Origin: a virus
Length of the DNA: 20,934 nucleotides
IMG/VR virus record: IMGVR_UViG_3300047476_000479
Location: 1-20,934 of that record
Strand: one strand, 5' to 3'
Below are positions 8,235-14,922 of this stretch, piece by piece; the stretch's first letter is position 1, and each line of letters begins with the position of its first letter. The position numbers were made by a program, and so were the translations under genes. The notes beneath the pieces are model-generated. The model was not told the DNA's origin and did not search any database. It saw nothing but the letters and a program-made list of their open reading frames with translations.

Positions 8235-9078
8235 GTCTTGTTGTTTGTCTAGTTGAATCTAAAAGCTCAGTGCCTTGCTTTCCTGTGGCAGCAATATCTG
8301 CGGCTAAAGCAATTGTTTCATTAAAGTTTGCGCCTAATCCAGATGCTAATTCTCTAGATAGTGCAGCAACATCTTTTCTTACCTTAAGCAAATCTTCTGA
8401 AGATGTTTGAGTAAGTCCGCCATAAACCTTTGTCAGTCTTACAAGCTCTTCGTCTGCTTGTCTAAATGCCTTTGCAGCGGCCATACCAAATGCTGCAAGT
8501 GGTACAGTTAGACCTACTGTAAGTTGTCTACCAGCCCACTGTGTATTTTTACCCCAGTTAATTAATTGATTGGCTCCATCATTCATAACCTTATTCATGA
8601 TAGAAAGCTCTTGTCTTAGAAGCGCCGACTTGTTCTTTGTTGCGTCTAGGCCAGACTGAACCATTACATTGTACTGCATTAATCCTTGAGCATTTTTGCC
8701 CAATGGTTGTATTATTGCATTCTCAAGCATTACCTGCTGTTTAGCTAAATCTCTAACTAATGAACTAGTCTTCTTTGTATGTCCTTGCCAGGTTCTGTAG
8801 TACTCACCAAGCTTCATTCTTCCGCTGTCTAGGTTTTGGCCAAACTTAGATACGTCTGAATTTAATGTTACAAAGTGTCTAGCAAACTGGCCAGTGGAGC
8901 GCATGGTTTCGTCAAACTGACGATTCATGACTCCAACCTGGCTAGTTAGATTTTTATTTAAACCAATTGTTGTTGCTTGGAGTTTTAGGAGTTGGGAAGT
9001 AACCGCCTGTAACTGCGCTGTTAGGCTAGAAAAATTAGCCGTAGCAGTTATGTTGGTTACTATATTTTGATCTGCCAA
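8200..9078 (-). CDS. Tail tape measure protein, N-terminal part (frame broken at its end)
   Basis: This 292-codon frame starts at a TTG at 9078, with AAGGAG six bases upstream inside the end of the chaperone gene. MADQNIVTNITATA is a typical tape measure N-terminus. The protein continues as hydrophilic helical sequence to about residue 170, then enters the conserved core (NWGKNTQWAGRQLTVGLTVP, AFRQADEELVRLTKVYGG, ATGKQGTELLDSTRQTTRLA, VLGEVD). In the family, LGEVD is followed by some 20 residues of helix and then by INFLNAVENQT. Here LGEVDRIN is followed at once by TGA, while the remainder (LIESIDFLNAVENQT) is encoded in the +1 frame on the same bases. I read the two frames as one tape measure gene interrupted by a small deletion or an assembly error. 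Together they would make about 2640 residues, a very long tape measure. Confidence 0.85.
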   Translation of the reverse strand: MADQNIVTNITATANFSSLTAQLQAVTSQLLKLQATTIGLNKNLTSQVGVMNRQFDETMRSTGQFARHFVTLNSDVSKFGQNLDSGRMKLGEYYRTWQGHTKKTSSLVRDLAKQQVMLENAIIQPLGKNAQGLMQYNVMVQSGLDATKNKSALLRQELSIMNKVMNDGANQLINWGKNTQWAGRQLTVGLTVPLAAFGMAAAKAFRQADEELVRLTKVYGGLTQTSSEDLLKVRKDVAALSRELASGLGANFNETIALAADIAATGKQGTELLDSTRQTTRLAVLGEVDRIN

Positions 9079-9081
9079 CTT

Positions 9082-9740
9082 TTACTCCTTTTTGTATCCG
9101 AGTCCTGCTCCGATACCAAACCCTGCTTCTGATGCAAACTGACCCTGTAACGAAACAACATCAGATGCATCTGCAGTTATTCCAAGAGCTTTTCTTCTTA
9201 CATCTTCAAAGCTCTTGCTTTCTTCTTGTTCTCCACCGTCAAGCTCTATGCCTTGTATGGAAGCCAGAAACTTTCTTTTTTCAGATTCAGTCTTTTGCAT
9301 TGCCGAGAAGGTTTGAATCAACTCTGGCATTGAAAGATTGTCTTCCAGCTCTTCGTAATTCTTATAGTTTCCTATCAGAAATACTTCTCCTTCTAATGCA
9401 GCTAGATCTAGTTCTGACCAGCTAGAACCGCTGCTGCTAGCAAATTTGGATCATCCATCTTAATGCCACCGCAAACTTCAAGGATACGATTAATTGTTGG
9501 TACATCTAATACGTCCTCAAATGCGTCTCTATCTGCTACCAATTCTGGAAGTTGCTTTTCTAGTGCTACTGCACAAGCATCAATAAGGATAGTTAAGGTC
9601 TCATCTTCTGTAGTAACTTCTGCAGTCTTGCTGATAGCGGCCATAAACTTTCTAAGCTCTTTAATTGTTAAAGGCTTTAGCTTTACTGTTGCGCCATTCT
9701 GTAGTTGAATCTCTTCTACATCATATACTGTTGTTGCCAA
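9082..9740 (-). CDS. Tail assembly chaperone, long form made by -1 frameshift (GT-like)
   Basis: The short chaperone frame (start 9740) and a downstream frame ending at 9082 are predicted to be joined by a -1 programmed ribosomal frameshift. The join is at the heptamer AAATTTG at 9447-9441, read in frame 0 as A AAT TTG and thus of XXXYYYZ type. The -1 frame opens just one codon before the heptamer. A slip there gives 100 residues from the first frame plus 119 from the second, 219 in total. The extension begins ASSSGSSWSELDLAALEGEV and continues FLIGNYKNYEELEDNLSMPEL and KFLASIQGIELD. I recognise this pattern from the T portion of actinophage tail assembly chaperones. The long form is thought to recruit tube subunits to the tape measure protein during tail assembly. 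The ATG at 9330 in the second frame is unlikely to be a real start. Confidence 0.8.
9408..9740 (-). CDS. Tail assembly chaperone, short form (lambda G-like)
   Basis: This 110-residue acidic protein is the unshifted product and ends GGIKMDDPNLLAAAVLAGQN. The start is a TTG at 9740; AGGAGG six bases upstream decides it, and a candidate promoter lies further upstream. The sequence MATTVYDVEEIQLQNGATVK, then KPLTIKELRKFMAAI and a helical C-terminus, is typical of phage tail assembly chaperones, which bind the tape measure protein and guide tube polymerisation around it and are absent from the finished virion. It sits between the major tail protein and the tape measure protein, as in lambda and most siphoviruses. 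The short and long forms are normally both required, at a fixed ratio set by the frameshift. Confidence 0.8.
   Translation of the reverse strand: MATTVYDVEEIQLQNGATVKLKPLTIKELRKFMAAISKTAEVTTEDETLTILIDACAVALEKQLPELVADRDAFEDVLDVPTINRILEVCGGIKMDDPNLLAAAVLAGQN
9441..9447 (-). promoter_or_regulatory. Candidate -1 frameshift slippery heptamer AAATTTG
   Basis: On the coding strand, frame 0 reads CCA AAT TTG CTA; slipping one base back re-pairs the two tRNAs on AAA and TTT. The -1 frame has a TGA just two codons upstream of the slipped TTT codon and is then open for the whole T-like extension, so the shift must occur between here and the frame-0 stop at 9408. A modest CAGC/GCTG hairpin follows; I see no strong pseudoknot by eye. 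Confidence 0.65.
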
Positions 9741-9768
9741 TTTAATCCTCCTAGGATATCTCTTAATT

Positions 9769-9797
9769 ATTGTATCATATCAGAAATACCAATACAA
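9769..9797 (-). promoter_or_regulatory. Extended -10 promoter for tail assembly chaperone and tape measure
   Basis: On the minus strand, TTGTAT (9797-9792) is separated by exactly 17 bases from TACAAT (9774-9769). TACAAT is preceded by TGA, giving an extended -10 (TGnTACAAT). It lies right after a strong terminator and about 30 bases upstream of the chaperone start with its AGGAGG site. This is a reading of bacterial sigma-70-type consensus; no transcription start is known. Confidence 0.55.
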
Positions 9798-9800
9798 TGC

Positions 9801-9831
9801 TAAAACCCCCCTAATTTCTTAGGGGGGTTTT
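9801..9831 (-). terminator. Rho-independent terminator after the major tail protein gene
   Basis: On the minus strand, CCCCCCTAA pairs with TTAGGGGGG (9 bp) around a GAAA tetraloop. Outer AAAA/TTTT bases extend the stem, and the 3' side runs into TTTTA. The element is nearly symmetric and could also stop plus-strand transcription. It starts about 20 bases after the major tail protein stop codon and would insulate that abundant transcript from the tape measure operon. Confidence 0.9.
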
Positions 9832-9849
9832 ATTAATTAATAGAATTAA

Positions 9850-10536
9850 TTATATTGCAAGAACACGGTCTACGATAAATCCGTATTCCTGACCTGCGTT
9901 TGCTGAGTCACCTGATGGAAGCAAACGGAATGTAACTGGGAATGTTGATGCTGCGTTACGAGCCAAAGAGAACTGTGACTGTTGTACAGAAAGAACACGA
10001 CGTGCATAATATACACGCTCAGTTGCTGTTGCCTCTGATGTTGGTGCCTGACCTACTGCAATAAGCTGACGCTCTGTTGGAGCCTCACCAAGTGCACCAC
10101 CAGCAAGACCGAGCTTATCGGTTGCTGTGACACCTGTTCCTGCTGAAGTAAGTGTTGTTGAGCGCTGACCGAATACAGCAAGAACGTTCTCAAGAGTACC
10201 TTCTGCCATTTCTGTTGCGATCATAACTTCCATTGACTCCTTGAAAAGCTTTGCTGTATCAAGAAGCTGATCAACTGTTACTGAACCGTATGATGGGTTG
10301 TATGTAACCTGAAGACCGTTATTTGTGTAACCTACGTTACGATATCCAAATGTACCAGCTGTCTGGTCGATATCGTTAAGCGTCTTTGTAAAAGAAACAC
10401 CAGACTCGTAAGCGTAATCGCCTGCGCCTGGTTCTGCGTTCTGCACATAATCTGCATCTGTTACGTCAATGTTTGAAATAAACAATGGTGACGCACCAAC
10501 GAGAATATTTTTAGCATTACCTACGTTTTGTGCCAT
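9850..10536 (-). CDS. Major tail (tube) protein
   Basis: This 228-residue soluble, beta-rich protein starts at an ATG with GGAGGT eight bases upstream, a strong ribosome site fitting a highly expressed gene. The sequence (MAQNVGNAKNILVGASPLFI, then SGVSFTKTLNDIDQTAG, LQVTYNPSYGSVTVDQL and a C-terminal PVTFRLLPSGDS) is typical of siphovirus tube subunits that stack as hexameric rings. It sits between the tail terminator and the chaperone genes, and the only strong terminator in this part follows it. Codon choice differs from neighbours: Arg is almost always CGT/CGC and AAG, AAC and TTC are common, while the tape measure gene prefers AGA, AAA, AAT and TTT. This fits selection for high expression. 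The identification is by position, size and pattern. Confidence 0.85.
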   Translation of the reverse strand: MAQNVGNAKNILVGASPLFISNIDVTDADYVQNAEPGAGDYAYESGVSFTKTLNDIDQTAGTFGYRNVGYTNNGLQVTYNPSYGSVTVDQLLDTAKLFKESMEVMIATEMAEGTLENVLAVFGQRSTTLTSAGTGVTATDKLGLAGGALGEAPTERQLIAVGQAPTSEATATERVYYARRVLSVQQSQFSLARNAASTFPVTFRLLPSGDSANAGQEYGFIVDRVLAI

Positions 10537-10648
10537 GTTGTAAAACCTCCGTTAAATAAATATATATATATTGACTTACTTTAAATTAAGCTGGCTAGGC
10601 TCTTTTCCTCTTGGTATAAGTTTATCTTACAATCAACTAAAAGGCAAA
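10537..10648. other. Non-coding interval before the major tail protein gene
   Basis: These 112 bases between the tail terminator stop and the major tail protein start are AT-rich, with a TA repeat near 10560-10571 and the GGAGGT ribosome site of the tail protein near its left end. A weak minus-strand promoter-like pair (TTGCCT, 17 bases, TAAACT) can be drawn but is not convincing. I see no hairpin terminator or RNA gene. Confidence 0.5.
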
Positions 10649-11155
10649 CTATTCGAATCTGCCGTCTGGGCCTACCACCCTAGAGTACTTGACCTCTAAT
10701 ATGACATCTGCTGCTAGAAACCCTGCTAGCTCTTCAGACGGCTCTGTAGGAGACATATCAACTATCAGGGTGTTGTGGAATATAATCTTGTCTGTAGTTT
10801 TTGATCTATTTAGGTCTCTAGCAGAATCGTCCATTCTTCTAAAGACATCCATCATCATATTCCGAATAGCATTAATTTCGGCATGGTCTATAGAATAAAT
10901 AGTAAATGATATTTTTTCACAGCATATCATCCAGTTTTCTTCATATGTGCTACCTATCTTATCATATACAATATGTGTCTTGCCACTCAAAAATTGATTC
11001 AGCTCTGGGGCTTGCTGCACAGGGATAATAGGGATGATTGATTCTCCTAGATTATCACTATAGTATGAGTTAGGGTCAACTAAGCTATTTAGTATTAGCT
11101 CTTGCCATAAATGCTTTCTGATCTCATACATTGCGTCTATATTATAGTTAGTCAT
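10649..11155 (-). CDS. Tail terminator / tail completion protein
   Basis: This 168-residue protein has its ATG overlapping the upstream stop (TAATG) and a GGAGGGG ribosome site. Visible blocks are PELNQFLSGKTHIVYDKIGS, EENWMICCEKISFTIYSIDH, AEINAIRNMMMDVFRRMDDS and a C-terminal FLAADVILEVKYSR. The alternation of strands and one long helix, together with the IVYD, W-x-I-C-x-E-x-I-S-F and FRRMDDSAR patterns, resembles tail terminator proteins of actinophages that close the tail tube and join it to the neck. It lies immediately before the major tail protein, the standard place for this function. A neck role other than terminator cannot be excluded from sequence alone. Confidence 0.7.
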   Translation of the reverse strand: MTNYNIDAMYEIRKHLWQELILNSLVDPNSYYSDNLGESIIPIIPVQQAPELNQFLSGKTHIVYDKIGSTYEENWMICCEKISFTIYSIDHAEINAIRNMMMDVFRRMDDSARDLNRSKTTDKIIFHNTLIVDMSPTEPSEELAGFLAADVILEVKYSRVVGPDGRFE

Positions 11156-11946
11156 TACGCTACCCCTCCAAATTGTTCAGTTAATGCTGCATCTGCTTGC
11201 AATCTAATTGTACCTGGACTAAATGCATAACGCACCTTAGATATAGAAGATGGAACCCTCATAGCACTTTCAAATCTAGCGCCAAATATATTTTGGAACC
11301 CAGAGGCTTTAATTGAACTAGAAACTAAAGGTCCGCTAAAATATCTGCTATATGCCAAATCAAATTGATTTGTTGATGCTCTTCCTCCAGGACTTTTTAC
11401 TATAACAGACTTACCTTTTGGCATAAAGACAGCCTGCCCGTCAATCTCAAAAACCAGTCTCTCTGCGGACTTTGGTCGTATAACTATTGGCATGCCTTTT
11501 TCCATTACAGAAGCCTTATTAGCAAATACGTACCTGCTTGTTTGCTTTCTATTTTTTGTAGGCACTGAAGTTTTTGATATCTTCAGCTCATAGTTTATCT
11601 TAAATGATAGTCCAGCAGCATCTAATCTATTTAGCTTAAAAAGTCTACTTGATTGCTGGCCAACCTTTTTCCACTCATAAACATGGTGCAATGATTTTGG
11701 TTTTGTTCTAGCCTGTGAATCAATAAATAGTCCAAAGTCTTTTTCTATCTGATTAAATAATGTTGTTTTAAAAAGTTTTTGAAAGGCTTTGTTTGAAGTT
11801 AATTTAGCAGCGACATTTGCCTGATAATACAAGAATGCCGATATCTGTGCTACATTGCTATCTTTAAGAACTCCAGAAGGCACACCAACCATTAATCTTT
11901 CTAGTCCAGATGCTGCCTGTAATAATGCTACTCCGTTAGTCTCCAA
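11155..11946 (-). CDS. Neck / HK97 gp10-like minor capsid or tail completion protein
   Basis: This 263-residue protein appears to start at a TTG at 11946, overlapping the end of the stopper gene by 11 bases, with a GGAG about ten bases upstream. A shorter alternative begins at an internal ATG (MVGVPSG). The early helical part is followed by PKSLHHVYEWKKVGQQSSRL, a block I know from actinophage neck proteins. Beta-rich segments follow, including FEIDGQAVFMPKG, and the C-terminus is SFSPGTI-like. It sits between head stopper and tail terminator, where HK97 gp10-type proteins are usually encoded. Its stop overlaps the next start (TAATG). The assignment rests mainly on gene order plus the HHVYEW block; the biochemical role is uncertain. 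Confidence 0.6.
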   Translation of the reverse strand: METNGVALLQAASGLERLMVGVPSGVLKDSNVAQISAFLYYQANVAAKLTSNKAFQKLFKTTLFNQIEKDFGLFIDSQARTKPKSLHHVYEWKKVGQQSSRLFKLNRLDAAGLSFKINYELKISKTSVPTKNRKQTSRYVFANKASVMEKGMPIVIRPKSAERLVFEIDGQAVFMPKGKSVIVKSPGGRASTNQFDLAYSRYFSGPLVSSSIKASGFQNIFGARFESAMRVPSSISKVRYAFSPGTIRLQADAALTEQFGGVA

Positions 11947-12364
11947 TTATCTGATTCTCCGACCTTTTGGCAATTGAGTTATATGCCATAAGTGTTCCAA
12001 AAGGATCTGTGATTGGTGTGGAGCTTACTATTTCAAATACAGTTGGTGTGTCATTTGGGTAGTTTAGTTCAAACCATATTACATTTCCAGAAGAATCTCT
12101 AATGTTGGCTATCTTTTGTCTATACGTCAATCTAGACTGTGTTCTAATTTCTATGGTTTGCTTATCTGTGTATCTGGCCGATAAAGTTTGGCTATCTCCA
12201 CTTCTTGTTGAAGAAGAGTTAGATATCATTCCTTTAGCAAAGCACGGAATAGTCTTGCTATAAATCCAAGACTTTTTTATAGCTCCAGTATTTTGGTCTT
12301 GGTAATCTTCTTGAATATATACGTCTACCTTCATATTAAAAATAGAATCTACCAAGTTGTTCAT
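11936..12364 (-). CDS. Head stopper / head-tail joining protein
   Basis: This 142-residue protein follows the adaptor gene with a one-base gap and has no clear Shine-Dalgarno, so it is probably translated by coupling. It starts MNNLVDSIFNMKVDVYIQED and contains TIPCFAKGMISNSSS, a central charged beta region, and a DTPTVFEIVSSTPITDPFGT block near the C-terminus. Small beta-barrel proteins of this size between adaptor and tail terminator are head-closure proteins (SPP1 gp16 / HK97 gp9 type) that retain packaged DNA and form the docking surface for the tail. The function is called from size, beta-rich look and position. Confidence 0.6.
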   Translation of the reverse strand: MNNLVDSIFNMKVDVYIQEDYQDQNTGAIKKSWIYSKTIPCFAKGMISNSSSTRSGDSQTLSARYTDKQTIEIRTQSRLTYRQKIANIRDSSGNVIWFELNYPNDTPTVFEIVSSTPITDPFGTLMAYNSIAKRSENQIIGD

Positions 12365-12365
12365 A

Positions 12366-13346
12366 TTAAATTACTACCATCTTATTTGTGACGTATGGAA
12401 GCAATAGCTGGTCGGCATAATTATTCCCAGTGCCAGAAAATGCTGATGTATCATATTGAAACTGCCAGTCAAATGTCTGTATGCTCTTGATATACTTATT
12501 GCGCCATTCTTTGTCTTTAGAGAAAAAGTCTCTCATTAACTCAATCGATGCAAGTTCTACTTCGTCTGGCACATGCTCCCAGCCATAGCGACCAGCAACT
12601 CTATAAGTGCCACCATTAATAAATATGCCTCTACCGCTATCGTTAATGCTTGGAGGAATCATTCCATTTGCATAGTAAACAACATTGTCTAAAGCATTTG
12701 ATCTGTCAACCTTTAATCCAAATCCGCTCTCAGATATTGTAACTGGCATAGCTAAATTATTTATTCCATTTATGTTATCAACCAGCAGCATGTCATTTAA
12801 ATATAATTCATGTAGCTGGTTTATTTTATATGGTAGTGGTAGTGTATCTGACCCAGTCGAATAAACAACATTCACGTCGTCGTATAAATGAAACTGCTGT
12901 CCAGTATAATTTTCAATTAGTTTTCTAGCATATCTTTCTGCGGCTACTAGGTCAGCAAATGTTCTATAGTTTGGGTCTGATTGGTCAAATCCAAATCCCA
13001 AAGCTTCTGCTGCTTGAGTCAAATCAGCATATGGCTTGACTACAAATATCTTGTGCTCTTTTGATACAGACTCACCGTCGACCTCATACTCCCAGACTAG
13101 CTTTAATGATCTTGGTCTATCTGTAAGAGACAATGGAGGGTATACGCTATAAACTCCAAAGTCTGTCTCTGACTCTTCTGCTTCTTGAGTCTCTAAAACA
13201 GTTTCTGGATTTATAGAAGGATCAAGTGCTGGATCTTCTGTTACGTCGTAGAACTTAACCATGGGCAGAGAATCTGCTTTGGCTATACCACCCTTCCAAA
13301 AGACTCTTTGCTTTACTGGGGCATTTGTTCCTACTATAATTTCCAT
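12366..13346 (-). CDS. Head-tail adaptor with N-terminal Ig-like domain
   Basis: This 326-residue protein has two parts. Residues 1-105 look like a beta-sandwich (QRVFWKGGIAKADSLPMVKF ending SKEHKIFVVKPYADL). From about residue 110 comes the connector part: a helix with RTFADLVAAERYARKLIENY followed by TGQQF, then beta loops and a C-terminal helix ELASIELMRDFFSKDKEWRN. The A-E-R-x-A-R-x-x-I-E-x-x-T-G-Q-x-F pattern is characteristic of gp6/gp15-like adaptors that bind as a ring under the portal. No strong ribosome site precedes the ATG; it starts 15 bases after the previous stop. The order portal, capsid, adaptor, stopper supports the call. Confidence 0.75.
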   Translation of the reverse strand: MEIIVGTNAPVKQRVFWKGGIAKADSLPMVKFYDVTEDPALDPSINPETVLETQEAEESETDFGVYSVYPPLSLTDRPRSLKLVWEYEVDGESVSKEHKIFVVKPYADLTQAAEALGFGFDQSDPNYRTFADLVAAERYARKLIENYTGQQFHLYDDVNVVYSTGSDTLPLPYKINQLHELYLNDMLLVDNINGINNLAMPVTISESGFGLKVDRSNALDNVVYYANGMIPPSINDSGRGIFINGGTYRVAGRYGWEHVPDEVELASIELMRDFFSKDKEWRNKYIKSIQTFDWQFQYDTSAFSGTGNNYADQLLLPYVTNKMVVI

Positions 13347-13361
13347 TTTATGTGATTAAGA

Positions 13362-13757
13362 TTAGCCGTAATAATCCTGTACTTCTTTTGGTGTGGCTAA
13401 ACGAAACCCCTCCTCTTTATCAAAAATTTGCTGAGCAGCATCTTTATGCATTGCTACAAATGGGTGCTCTCTTGTAAAAGTATATCCCATAATATCGTAT
13501 CTAAAGTTTGCTCTTGTCATCATAACCAATACTGTATCTTCTGTGCGTTCTGCCTTTGGATCAAATACTGGAAGGATTTCAATCTCTTCTTTTGCATCCT
13601 CTAAATCTTTAAGCGTTTTTTCATAAACCGCATATGTCACGCCTTCTTCTGCGAGAGCTGCAATTATGTCTTGCTTGTTCTTGAGGCCTTCTGTTTCAAC
13701 TGCGAACTCTTCTGCAATTGATTTTAGTTCTGCGACCTTTAATGTGTCAAAAGACAT
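13362..13757 (-). CDS. Small protein with N-terminal Rho_N/SAP-like domain
   Basis: This 131-residue protein starts at an ATG with AAGGAG six bases upstream and is the first gene after a terminator-promoter pair. Residues 5-40 (TLKVAELKSIAEEFAVETEG, then KNKQDIIAALAEEGV) match the short helix-extended-helix pattern of Rho_N/HeH/SAP domains, which bind nucleic acid. A linker of Glu-rich helix follows, then a C-terminal part with VLVMMTRANFRYDIMGYTFT and HPFVAMHKDAAQQIFDKEEG. I have seen such proteins next to capsid genes of actinophages. A capsid accessory role or contact with packaged DNA is possible. The domain pattern is fairly clear; the function is an inference from context. Confidence 0.65.
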   Translation of the reverse strand: MSFDTLKVAELKSIAEEFAVETEGLKNKQDIIAALAEEGVTYAVYEKTLKDLEDAKEEIEILPVFDPKAERTEDTVLVMMTRANFRYDIMGYTFTREHPFVAMHKDAAQQIFDKEEGFRLATPKEVQDYYG

Positions 13758-13784
13758 TTATTACTCCTTTTTCTAGGTAAAACC

Positions 13785-13813
13785 ATTATAGCATTGTATA
13801 ATTAAAATGAAAA
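13785..13813 (-). promoter_or_regulatory. Extended -10 promoter for the head-tail connector operon
   Basis: On the minus strand, TATAAT (13790-13785), a perfect -10, is preceded by TGC, making an extended -10. Seventeen bases upstream is TTTTCA (13813-13808), a weak -35 that overlaps the U-tract of the terminator. It lies about 28 bases upstream of the Rho_N-like gene start. Confidence 0.6.
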
Positions 13814-13835
13814 GCCCCCAAAATTAATTGGGGGC
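13810..13835 (-). terminator. Rho-independent terminator after the major capsid protein gene
   Basis: On the minus strand, GCCCCCAA pairs with TTGGGGGC around the loop TTAATT (13835-13814), followed by TTTTC. It lies about 20 bases downstream of the capsid gene stop. The opposite strand would also form a hairpin but has a poorer U-tract. Confidence 0.9.
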
Positions 13836-13856
13836 CTCTCTTAGATTAATTCCTAA

Positions 13857-14906
13857 TTAGGAAGCAACCTTAACGTTCTTAACAACTACCCAAGCGTCTG
13901 CCTGCTCGATTTGAACGCCAACACGAGTATACATTGTGTACTCGATTGAGTCCTTACGTGGCCAGAAGAAGCGGTAAACTGTTACGTCACGCTTTACACC
14001 AATAACAACGTTATTAGGGAATGTCAAGTGGACGTCACCGTGTGAGCCAGTTGCATTTGCGTAATCTCCAGTTTGTGTCTCTGGAAGTAGTGGAACTTCA
14101 ACAATTGGAATACCGAATGCGTATGGGGCTACGTAGCCTGCTGGACCTGAAACAGGTGCAACTTCACCACGGATGATGCCTGAAGCAATATCCTGTGGGT
14201 TAACATTCTGAATATTTTGTGATGTTGAGTATAGGTAATCCTGGATCAAGTTTGATCCTGCAAGGAAGCGAAGGTCTGTACGACGTTGCTTGTACTTACG
14301 TGGGAGTGCCTTAAGTGCTGAGTTAAATACAGCACGTGAAAGTCCAGCACCAGCTGCGTCAACTACGTGACCGTTAGCCTTAGACTTCTTTACTACACCG
14401 TCAAATGCCTTGTAAAGCGCATCTGATGAAAGTGATTCGTTACCATTAAGAAGAACATCTTCGATGTCATTTCCAGCCTGTGTAGCCATCATTCGTGCGA
14501 TGTGGTCTTCTAGATCTGGACCTTCGATGTTGTCTTCTAGTGACTCTGTTGAGAGCTCCCAGTCGAGACGAAGCTTCTTTGTTGTGAGAGAGATCTTTGA
14601 GAATGTAACAGCTGCGTTTGATGCAGTATTGTCACCTTCTGTAGCGAGCTTCATAAGCTTCTCGCCAACGCCGACTCTGTCGATTTCTGTTGTGTCTGAC
14701 TTCATTCTGACAGTACGTGCGACCTTACCAATTACGGTTGCGTCGAACATATAGTCTAGGAAGCGAGCTGATTGCTCTGGGTTAAGAAGACCACCGTTGC
14801 CATTTTCAGACGCAGTGTGAATGCCTTCTCCACCAGTTGTTGATGCGAAAGTACCTGTAGCTGTTGTTCCAGCTGCGATTGCTTTCTCTAATGTTTCATT
14901 ACTCAT
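13857..14906 (-). CDS. Major capsid protein (HK97 fold)
   Basis: This 349-residue shell protein starts at an ATG with TAGGTG some nine bases upstream, 16 bases after the protease/scaffold stop. After a flexible Gly/Thr/Ala-rich N-terminus (about residues 1-40) comes GGLLNPEQSARFLDYMFDAT, then a beta-rich E-loop and P-domain region (VRMKSDTTEID, KISLTTKKLRLDWELSTESL), a spine-helix-like EDHIARMMATQAGNDIEDVL, and an A-domain with ALKALPRKYKQRRTDLRFLA. This order is that of HK97-type capsid proteins. Codon choice favours CGT/CGC, AAG, AAC and TTC, and a strong terminator follows, both as expected for the most abundant virion protein. I cannot see a definite protease cleavage site. Confidence 0.88.
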   Translation of the reverse strand: MSNETLEKAIAAGTTATGTFASTTGGEGIHTASENGNGGLLNPEQSARFLDYMFDATVIGKVARTVRMKSDTTEIDRVGVGEKLMKLATEGDNTASNAAVTFSKISLTTKKLRLDWELSTESLEDNIEGPDLEDHIARMMATQAGNDIEDVLLNGNESLSSDALYKAFDGVVKKSKANGHVVDAAGAGLSRAVFNSALKALPRKYKQRRTDLRFLAGSNLIQDYLYSTSQNIQNVNPQDIASGIIRGEVAPVSGPAGYVAPYAFGIPIVEVPLLPETQTGDYANATGSHGDVHLTFPNNVVIGVKRDVTVYRFFWPRKDSIEYTMYTRVGVQIEQADAWVVVKNVKVAS

Positions 14907-14922
14907 TATAATTTCACCTACC

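Noticed and set aside
9082-9330. Independent 82-residue gene starting at 9330
   Set aside because: The frame is open well upstream of that ATG, and the upstream part encodes the conserved chaperone extension, so it is the T portion of a frameshift product.
10558-10572. TA dinucleotide run as a possible promoter or regulatory repeat
   Set aside because: It is short and in an AT-rich leader, with no matching -35 at a suitable distance; likely simple composition.
10610-10645. Promoter-like pair TTGCCT/TAAACT before the major tail protein gene
   Set aside because: Both hexamers match consensus poorly and there is no extended -10, unlike the two convincing promoters in the window.
14464-14754. 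Plus-strand frame of 96 codons antisense to the capsid gene
   Set aside because: There is no ribosome site, and its codons are fixed by the highly conserved capsid sequence on the other strand.
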